Of a DNA stretch of 15,553 bases, positions 9,102 to 15,553 are shown piece by piece. The notes beneath the pieces were generated by a model. It ran no database searches. It was not told the origin of the DNA and worked only from the letters and a program-made list of their open reading frames with translations. Each line of letters begins with the position of its first letter. The stretch's first letter is position 1. Source of the stretch: Pelagophyceae sp. CCMP2097 (taxonomy: Eukaryota > Sar > Pelagophyceae); NCBI GenBank assembly GCA_026770575.1, contig MU657944.1:2687-18239 (forward strand). Reading direction: 5' to 3'. The position numbers and the translations under genes were made by a program.

Positions 9102-9131
9102 CAGCTGGAAGGGCCCCGGGGCCTGTGGGCG

Positions 9132-11833
9132 ATGTCGTCGTTTCCCGAGGCGCCGGTCCCCAGGGAGACACTCGATACCGGGGACGAGCACTTCCATGAT
9201 AGCTGTTTTGATATCTTCAAAGACTGCGAAGTCCAGGAGAAACTAGAAAAACTCGTGGTGTCGAATGCTTCGGCCGACGAATTGAACCAGGACGACGCGG
9301 TCCAGAAAATGTTTGCATCGACTTCTCTGAAATACAACGACATTCCCCCGCGCGCAACCCGCGTCGGGATCTTGTCTTTGTGCTTGCGCGCGACGAATAC
9401 GCTACTCTGCGTCGACGCTCATTCTGCCTCTTCTTTAGGGACTTTGAGACATTTCAAGTTCAAGGGGCGGCGGTGGACCTGCCGGTGACCGACGATACGA
9501 CGACGAACCTCACCAACGACGGCGCGACATCCGCGGAGACACCTTCCGCGGAGTCGGACGCCGGCACGGACTTGTTCGCGGAAGGGTACCCCACCTCCGC
9601 GATGCAGATTGAGGAGTCCACGGCACTCGCCGACGCCGCCACGCACGAACCCCGCGTCCCAGACGCGTTTCAAAAGTGGTTTGAAACTCCCGGGAAGACC
9701 CACGTTTTGAAAGTGGTTTTGGGGCTCCTGAGATTGCACGCTCATCTGCCTCGAATATCACTCTTCCCTCGCGCTCTAGGGACAACGAGCTCAGCGCGGC
9801 GGCGGCGGGCTCTTCCAGCTCCACGGCGATGGAGGAAGACGAACTCCCGGCGTATGCAACGGCGACACAAGAGAATTTGGAGTCGTCGGACCTCGACAAA
9901 GCGTCGCAGCCGCCAGCGTCCGTGCCGCCGACGGAGCTCAGCGCCGGCGACGCGCACGACGGCCGTGTCCCGGAACGAGTTTTGGAGACTTGCTTTGGAC
10001 TCGCGCGATGGACGAACGTACGCTTCTGTCGTTTCAATGCTCACTCTGCTCTCTCTAGGGACTCAGGGCCCACCGGGAATGCGGAGGACCAGCAGCGCGA
10101 CGCCATGCAGACCGACTCCGCGCCGGCACGGTTGCTCGACACCGCGACGCCTACGGCGCCGGCATCCATGGCGCCCGGCGTCGTCGACCAGACCACGGAC
10201 ACGTCGCCCAACGGCGTCGGCTACGCGGCACAAGCTTCACCGGCCGCTGGTGAGTACTGCCGCTGGGGTGTCGCTGTCGTCTTCTTCTTTTTCTTTTGAT
10301 CAAAGGGCGGCGCCACGTGCCCCTCATTTAGCGCCCGGGACAGCTTTTGCGTAGGCGCAGTCAATCCAGAAAAGCTGGCGATGGCCTTGTCAAACGACTG
10401 CAAAGGCAATTTCAGTACGTTTATTTGAACAAAAAATGAGGTTTCCTCCTTTCAACCGGTCTTGTAGGCCTAGGGAACGCGATGGGGCTCGTTAAGAAAC
10501 TACTCTCCATGGGACGTGGCGAGACGAATCCTGCCAATTTAGAGTGCGTCGCTGCGTCGACGGTTCTGATGGGGAAACGTGGACCGTCCCGGCGGTGAAA
10601 AATGAAGTACCGCACAGCTACGTCAAAGCGCTTCAAAAACTCGTGGAAGAGCGGTCGCAGAAACGAGAACACGGCACGTTCTACACCAACGTGCCTGGCA
10701 CGCAGTTCATGGGAAGGACCGCTAAAATACTTCAAACTCTCACGTGGCCGCCAAAAGAAGACTTGAATTCGAAGAGCGGAATCATCAACAATGACCTGGA
10801 GACTGTGACGTACGAGAACTTGAAACCGTCCAACTGCAGTGTCAACGCAATCGAGACATTCTTCTATATATAAGAGGCCGGGGTGAGACGCCGAGACAAC
10901 TAGAGGCCGCGTCGGCGCCTGACGCAGCGATCTAGGTTCGTGAAAGGAAACGGCCAAATTTGCTTCACGGCGAATTTGGCGGCGACCACTACGGCTGTGC
11001 TGCTGCGAAACAACGAAATTCGACCGGCCCTCGTCAACGCCTGCCCCGGCTGGAAATTTAAGGCTACGTCGACCAAAAAAACAATCGAAGATTTGTCGCG
11101 GTTCGACACCATGTCACCATCCATCTTCGAGCGGCGTCTTTGAACTGTGATCCGAAAACGCCTTCTTTTGATCCCCGAGGCCAGCACGCCTCGTCAATAT
11201 TTCGGCGACCCAAGACAGCGCATCAATCTTTTCGTCGCGCTGACACGTCTCTCTTTGTCTAGGCACTCTCCCGGCGATCCCAAATTCCGCAAGCAGTTAT
11301 ACAACGAGTTCTGGGAGATTACGATCAATCACTGTGTCGATAATCCTTTGTATTTTGTCGAAGGCGCCGAGAGCCGTCAAGCTCTCATCGACGTGCTCAA
11401 GGAAAACAATTGCTTTATCTTCGATGCCACGAACTCGCTCGCCGTCCTCGTCGAGGCCTCTGACGGGTACGTCTCGACGGCGGCGCTCACGGATTCCCAC
11501 GGCAGTCGCCACGCCGCGTCCGTGTTTTAGGAAGACCCAAAACTTCCTTCAACTCCACGCCTCATTCCCCACGACGGAACCCCAGGAAAGAGTACAAGCA
11601 AGAGTGTCGCCCAATTCTTTTGCGCAGGCTTGCGCATCAAGATCACGCAATTGCCCAGTAACGCAGTCGTCGTCCTCATCTTCGTGCCGTCGGCCTCGGT
11701 ACGTGCGAAGCCTCGTCAACTGCAATCCTTGGGCCCTCGAGCCCAGGCGGGTGGTCCAACGTTGGGTCGCGCACGTTGGAAAACATCCGGAAAACCGCGT
11801 GGCTCGGCTACTATGCTGCCTATCGACGCGTAA
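9132..11833 (+). CDS. Multi-exon gene, about 634 aa, acidic low-complexity N-half, unknown function
   Basis: Natural coding runs through this interval in changing frames that splice into one protein ending at a TAA at 11831-11833. My best-fitting exons are 9132-9373 (or to 9379), 9439-9666, 9780-10249, 10355-10414, 10545-10809, 10936-11112, 11263-11470, 11531-11698 and 11747-11833. Their phases are consistent throughout. Acceptors are more certain than donors; the third exon may hide another intron, and the start of the fifth is unsure. Residues 1 to about 310 are rich in D, E, T, S, A and P and probably disordered. The second half looks globular (for example KALQKLVEERSQKREHGTFY, PLYFVEGAESRQALIDVL, CAGLRIKITQLPSNAVVVLI). 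No signal peptide, membrane segment or known motif was recognised. Splitting into two genes near 10873 is possible, but the splice phases favour one. Confidence 0.55.
10250..10354 (+). other. Predicted 105-nt intron, GTGAGT donor
   Basis: The donor GCTG|GTGAGT at 10250 is near consensus. It is followed by a long pyrimidine run (about 10279-10299). The acceptor TTTTGCGTAG|GCG at 10354 is the one that keeps the frame: codons continue ...PAAG-AVNPEKLAMALSNDCKGNF. The earlier AGs at 10308 and 10331 lead to stops. Confidence 0.65.
10415..10544 (+). other. Predicted intron, GTACGT donor, alternative acceptors
   Basis: The donor TTTCA|GTACGT at 10415 is strong. The best pyrimidine-tract acceptors are at 10467 (TTGTAG) and 10473 (CCTAG), which open a natural frame that stops at 10596-10598. 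Acceptors at 10496 or 10544 instead lead in phase into the long downstream frame. Both outcomes may occur. Confidence 0.45.
10810..10935 (+). other. Predicted 126-nt intron
   Basis: The donor GTGAC|GTACGA at 10810 and the acceptor GCGATCTAG|GTTC at 10935 fit in phase 2. A CTGAC branch-like motif lies about 17 nt before the acceptor. The in-frame TAA (10871-10873) and TAG within it are removed. The length is a multiple of three. Confidence 0.5.
11699..11746 (+). other. Predicted 48-nt intron
   Basis: The donor GCCTCG|GTACGT at 11699 and the acceptor CGAGCCCAG|GCG at 11746 lie on codon boundaries. The frame is open through the intron, so retention would only add 16 residues. Confidence 0.45.
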
Positions 11834-11899
11834 AAGCGTGCATGACAGTGGGTGGGCGGACCTCTGCCAGCGAGGAGGTCGTCGCGGGCACGCAGAGAG
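11834..11899. other. 3' flank of the multi-exon gene
   Basis: Short unique sequence between the TAA at 11831-11833 and the start of satellite-like motifs. No AATAAA-type signal is visible. Confidence 0.4.
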
Positions 11900-14650
11900 G
11901 CGTTTCCGAGACCTTCGACGGCCCAATCAACGGAACCGCCTCCGGGCCGCAGAGGGACCGCCTCCGAGACCGTCTTTTGGCCCGTCGACGGACCGTCTCC
12001 GGTCATCTCCGAGCCGTCTCCGGGCTGTTTGCGGGATGGCGATATCTCCCGGTAAACGCTGTGGAAATCCCGGCCATGCCAGAGGATTCTTGAGCAAGAC
12101 CTCGAGCCCTCTGGACCCTTCGAGACAGTCCCTCTGGACAGGCCCCTCTGGACAGTCTCTCTGGACGAACCCTTTGAACGACCCCTCCGACCCCTCTCGA
12201 CGGTCTCTATTTAAACGGTGTATCTGGGCAATCTCTCTATATTGTTTCTCTTTAAACGCATGCCTTTGAAAGGCCCCTCTGGACCCTTCGAGACAGTCCC
12301 TCTGAACAGCCTTTCTGGACAGTCTCTCTGAAAATGTTCTTCTGGAATGCCCCTCGAGACGGCCCCTTCGGACGGTCTCTCTGGACGGTCCCTTTGGACC
12401 CCTCGTCGCCAGTCCCTCCGAACAGTCTACAGAGGGTCCCTTTGAACGGTCCCTCTCGACGGTTCCTCTGAAAGTCTCCTCTAAACAGTCCCTCTGGGCG
12501 GCCTCTCTGGACTCCTCTTCGACAGTCCAGCTGAACATGCTCTCTGCACGGTCTCTCTAAATGGTCTCTTTGGACCGTTTCACTGAACCGTCTCTCAGAT
12601 CAGTCCAACTGTACGATCCCTTTGAACGGTCCCTCTGGCCAATCCCTCTGGACCCCTCTCGACAGTCTTTCCAAGCAGCCTCTGGACGGGCCCTCTATAC
12701 CGGTTTCTAGACTGTCGATCTACACTTCCCCTCTGTCCAGTCCCTCTGAAATGTATCTCTGAATGGTCTCTCAGAACAGTCTCTCTGGACCGTCTCTCTG
12801 GACCATCGCTCTGGGCGGCCCCTGTGAAAGGTTCCCTCAGGACGGCCCCGCTGGAGCCCTCTCGATAGTCCCTCTGAACGGTTTCTCTGGCGGGACTCTC
12901 TGAATGGCCACTCTAGACGCGAGTCCTTTGGACGGCCCCTCTGAACGGCCCCTTTTGTGTTAAATTTTTGGACGGGCGCTCTGGACGAGCCCTTCAAACA
13001 GCCCCTCTAAACGGTCCTCTTGCCGGTCTCTTGGAGAAGTTCTCTGGACAGCCCCTCTTGGAGGTCTCTCTCTACGTGGCTCCAACTGGACAGTCCAATT
13101 GAACGGTCTCTCTGCGCGGCCCCTCTAAACGGCCCCTCTAAACGGCTTCTCTGGACAGTATCACTTCACGCTCTTTTTGGCCAGTCTCCCTGAACGGGCC
13201 CTTTGACCGATCCCCCTAGGCCACGCTGGACAGTCTCTCTGGACGAATCCTTTGATCCTTTGGACGGACCCTCTGGAAAACCGTTTGGACAGTCACTCGA
13301 GACGGCGCCGCTCGAATGCCACGATAAGGCGGTCCGTCGAGAGAGCCCTCTTAAACGGAATTCTGAAGACGGGCTCGCGTACGCGCCCTCGTACGGTCAC
13401 GAGACTGTCCCTTTTCACAATCCCCTTCGACGGAAAAGTTGAAACGGCCCCCTCCGACGGTCCCGACGACGGTCTCCGAAGCAGACTCTTGTACGGTCCC
13501 GACGGTCGTCCAATTTTCGGACGTGAATGAGAACCTCGTACGAATCTGTAGAGACAACGTCCCTCGAAACGACTCCTTGAGACGGCGCATTGAGACGGCC
13601 CCTGGAGATGCCGACTCGAAACGTCACACTTAGACGGTCCCGAAAGACTGCTGCTCGAGACGGCCCCTCGAGAATGCCCTTCGAGAAAGCCCCTCGGGAC
13701 GGCCGCTCAAGAAAGGCGTCTTGAAACGGCCCCTCGAGAAAGACCCACCCAACAAGTCCCTCGATAAAGCCCCGTAAATCGGCCCCTCGACACGACGCTT
13801 TCAAGACGGCCCTTCAAGACGGCCCCTTCGAGAGAATCCCTCGAGAAGACTTTTTTTGAGATGGCCTCTCGAAAGCCACCTTAAAACGGCTCCCTGCAGG
13901 ACTCCCATGAATCGTCTTCTCAAGACGGTCCCTCGGAAAAGCCACTTTAAAAGGCCCCTCGAAACGACGCCGCGAAACGGCGCCTTTAGACGGCCCTTTG
14001 AAGCAGCTTCCATAAAACCCCCCTCGTAACGGCTTCTTATAGACGGCCTTCACAGACGGTCGCATCGAGACGGCCCCTTTCTCAGACGCTTGAGAAGGTA
14101 TCGAGATGCCGCCTCGAAGCGCCTTCGATAAGAGCCGTCAAAAAGAAACAATCGAATGGAACATTTTGAGACGCCGTCTTGAAAGACATTCGTATTCAAA
14201 GAGGCCGTCTCGAGCGAAAGATGCCACGAAGAGCTGCGACGCGCCGTGCCGCGTTCTCCGTGAGTGACGCGTCGAGAGTAGCGGCAAAGAGGCGGCCGGA
14301 AGACGGCCAAAGAGGCCATCTTGCGGACGGGCGGAAGAGGCGGTCCTTAAAGAAGAAGCCCTCCCGAAGCGGTTATCTAGATGACCTTCGAAGACGGTCC
14401 CTTCGAATACGGACCCTCTCCTCTGGACTGACTCTCTAGACAGTCCCTCTCCACGATCCATCTCTAAAACCGTCTCTTAGAACAGTCCCTCTCCTCTGGA
14501 CGGCCCCTTTAAAAGGTCCCTCGAAACGGCACCGGCCTCTCTAGACGGCCCCAACGAGGCGATCCGTCGAGCAAGCCCCCACCCCCCGAAATAATCCTCT
14601 AGACCGTCCCTCCGGCAAATCTCTCTTGACGGCCTCTCTAAACAGTTCCT
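11900..14650. repeat. Second large 13-bp satellite, mostly reversed relative to the first
   Basis: The plus strand carries units such as CCTCTGGACGGTC (about 12100-13250 and 14400-14650) and CCTCGAGACGGCC-like units (about 13560-14100). The latter is the reverse complement of the GGCCGTCTCGAGG unit of the first block. At 13660-13740 successive 13-mers are easy to count (CCTCGAGAATGCC, CTTCGAGAAAGCC, CCTCGGGACGGCC). A leading stretch (about 11930-12040) and a patch near 14100-14220 run in the other orientation. Less repetitive interruptions occur at about 13380-13560 and 14230-14390. Open frames in the block are repeat by-products; I see no supported gene. Confidence 0.88.
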
Positions 14651-14701
14651 CTAACAAATACCTAGGCGACGTACGGGCCGGGATTCCAGCCTTTAGAACT
14701 C

Positions 14702-15553
14702 ATGCGTTACGTCAACGCCATGCTCGCGGCGGCGCTTATCGCGGGGTGCAGCGCTGTCGACCTGTGCAAGGTGGAGAAGATGATGCAAACGAAGACAGGC
14801 AACCTCAATCTTGCAAAGCTCGTCATGGCAAACAACCTGGATTACGTTTCATCGGGCGCGGTCAGCAACAAAACTGTCGACTTCGCCACAACGCGGTTAA
14901 CTAATGCAGCGCCCAAAGACCGAGCATCCCTCGAGGCCGCCTTAAATTGGCAGCGGCGCACGCTTTATTGGAAGTCCATCTCGGGCAAAGACGTCGCCGA
15001 GCTCGAGGCCAAGGTCAAGTTTTTAAGGGGCCAGTTACACGAGTCATCTGTAGCCAACCGCGAGGCCGCCCTCGTCGCCTTGCATAACGTCAAAGCCATG
15101 TTGCTCAAGGCCAGCAAAGCCGTGGGCGGCATGTCCGCGGGCGGGGCCAAAGGCGGGGCCTCGGTGAGCAGGGCCCGAGGCGCGGAGCTCGCCGCGACCG
15201 CGATGGAGAAGCGCCTAAAGGCCGACGACTTGAAGGCGAACGACGAGGACCTCGAAGAGGAGGAGACGCAACTCGCCGATCAGGACGCCGTCAAGGCTGA
15301 AGAGGCGGCGGCGGCCATGCGCCGATCCATCCTCTGGAAGTGTATCTCGGGCAAAGACGTCGCCGAGCTCGAGGCCAAGGTCAAGTTTTTAAGGGGCCAG
15401 TTACACGAGTCATCTGTAGCCAACCGCGAGGCCACCCTCGTCGCCTTGCATAACGTCAAAGCCATGTTGCTCAAGGCCAGCAAAGCCGTGGGCGGCAAGT
15501 CCGCGGGCGGGGCCAAAGGCGGGGCCTCGGTGAGCAGGTCCCGAGGCGCGGAG
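14702..15553 (+). CDS. Coiled-coil-like protein with tandem 122-aa repeat (cut by right edge)
   Basis: A single frame runs from the ATG at 14702 to the window edge (284 codons, no stop). The N-terminus MRYVNAMLAAALIAGCSAVD has a hydrophobic core and could be a signal peptide. The frame is, however, open back to 14666 after a possible acceptor (ACCTAG|GCG), so the ATG may be internal to an exon. From residue 90 a segment starting WKSISGKDVAELEAKVKFLR is repeated at residue 212, offset 122 residues (366 bp). The 219-bp copies 14969-15187 and 15335-15553 differ at five bases. Each carries heptad-like helix (ELEAKVKFLRGQL) and a G/A/S-rich tail (GGAKGGASVS). An acidic linker (residues 163-211, with NDEDLEEEETQ) separates them. 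This suggests an elongated structural or filament-like protein. No family is recognised, and the repeat number is unknown because the window ends inside copy two. Confidence 0.72.
   Translation, partial: MRYVNAMLAAALIAGCSAVDLCKVEKMMQTKTGNLNLAKLVMANNLDYVSSGAVSNKTVDFATTRLTNAAPKDRASLEAALNWQRRTLYWKSISGKDVAELEAKVKFLRGQLHESSVANREAALVALHNVKAMLLKASKAVGGMSAGGAKGGASVSRARGAELAATAMEKRLKADDLKANDEDLEEEETQLADQDAVKAEEAAAAMRRSILWKCISGKDVAELEAKVKFLRGQLHESSVANREATLVALHNVKAMLLKASKAVGGKSAGGAKGGASVSRSRGAE
14969..15553 (+). repeat. 366-bp-period tandem coding duplication
   Basis: Segments 14969-15187 and 15335-15553 match at 214 of 219 positions in the same frame; the 147 bp between them appear once in the window. 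At least two of the differences change an amino acid (M/K and A/T). The near identity suggests recent duplication or gene conversion. Confidence 0.92.

Noticed and set aside
9057..9131. Extending the multi-exon gene upstream to 9057
   Set aside because: The open frame there begins with TTG, not ATG. The ATG at 9132 is the first in frame and is followed by a natural acidic sequence.
10550..10585. Programmed -1 ribosomal frameshift at GGGAAAC near 10567
   Set aside because: The heptamer is not in the codon register required for slippage from the upstream frame, and alternative acceptors explain the frame change.
10866..10874. TATATATAA as a promoter for a separate gene starting near 10935
   Set aside because: No ATG follows at a sensible distance, and the stretch lies inside a well-fitting intron (10810-10935) that links the flanking exons in phase. 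Not excluded, but less likely.
9132..11833. Stop-codon reassignment or readthrough to explain the frame continuing past TAA, TGA and TAG
   Set aside because: The stops fall inside predicted introns with branch-like and acceptor signals, and other genes here end normally at TAA and TAG. Splicing is the simpler explanation.
11927..14461. Open frames inside the second satellite, such as 11927-12538 and 13415-13804 on the minus strand
   Set aside because: They have the same repeat-driven composition and periodicity, with no splice or start context that sets them apart.

Overview
The window is GC-rich and reads as eukaryotic. It could also come from a large DNA virus or viral relative that uses host-type splicing. 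Several reading frames join cleanly only across short GT...AG introns (about 48-150 nt). Some of these have textbook donors (GTACGT, GTGAGT), CTNAY-like branch sites and pyrimidine-rich 3' ends. There are no bacterial-style operons or ribosome binding sites. I recognise no gene well enough to name it and cannot fix the lineage. A GC-rich alga or other protist nuclear genome is my best guess.

Layout from left to right: (1) 103-1792, minus strand: a two-exon gene of about 545 aa with a Rossmann/SAM-methyltransferase-like segment, preceded by a triple 15-bp repeat. (2) 1793-2870: no clear gene, but a diverged direct duplication of about 100 bp. (3) About 2950-5835: a large degenerate satellite with a 13-bp unit (near GGCCGTCTCGAGG), including an island of about 470 bp in which the unit is reversed. 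(4) 5836-7700: mostly degenerate; a short minus-strand coding fragment, several hairpins and a frame-broken Sel1-like remnant. (5) 7736-8152, minus strand: a small two-exon gene of 89 aa. (6) About 8240-8900: a decayed patch of satellite-like sequence with a duplicated palindrome. (7) 9132-11833, plus strand: one multi-exon gene (about nine exons, about 634 aa in the best-fitting model) with a low-complexity acidic N-terminal half and a more globular C-terminal half. (8) About 11900-14650: a second large 13-bp satellite, mostly in the opposite orientation to the first. (9) From 14702 off the right edge: a coiled-coil-like gene with a tandem 122-residue repeat.

The genes show no evident shared pathway. 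The strongest structural theme is the pair of oppositely oriented 13-bp satellites around islands of spliced genes. Many long open frames lie inside the satellites. I treat them as by-products: a 13-bp unit cycles through all three frames every 39 bp and rarely makes a stop codon. I found no CRISPR array, tRNA, rRNA, integrase or transposase, and no clear defence or biosynthetic system.
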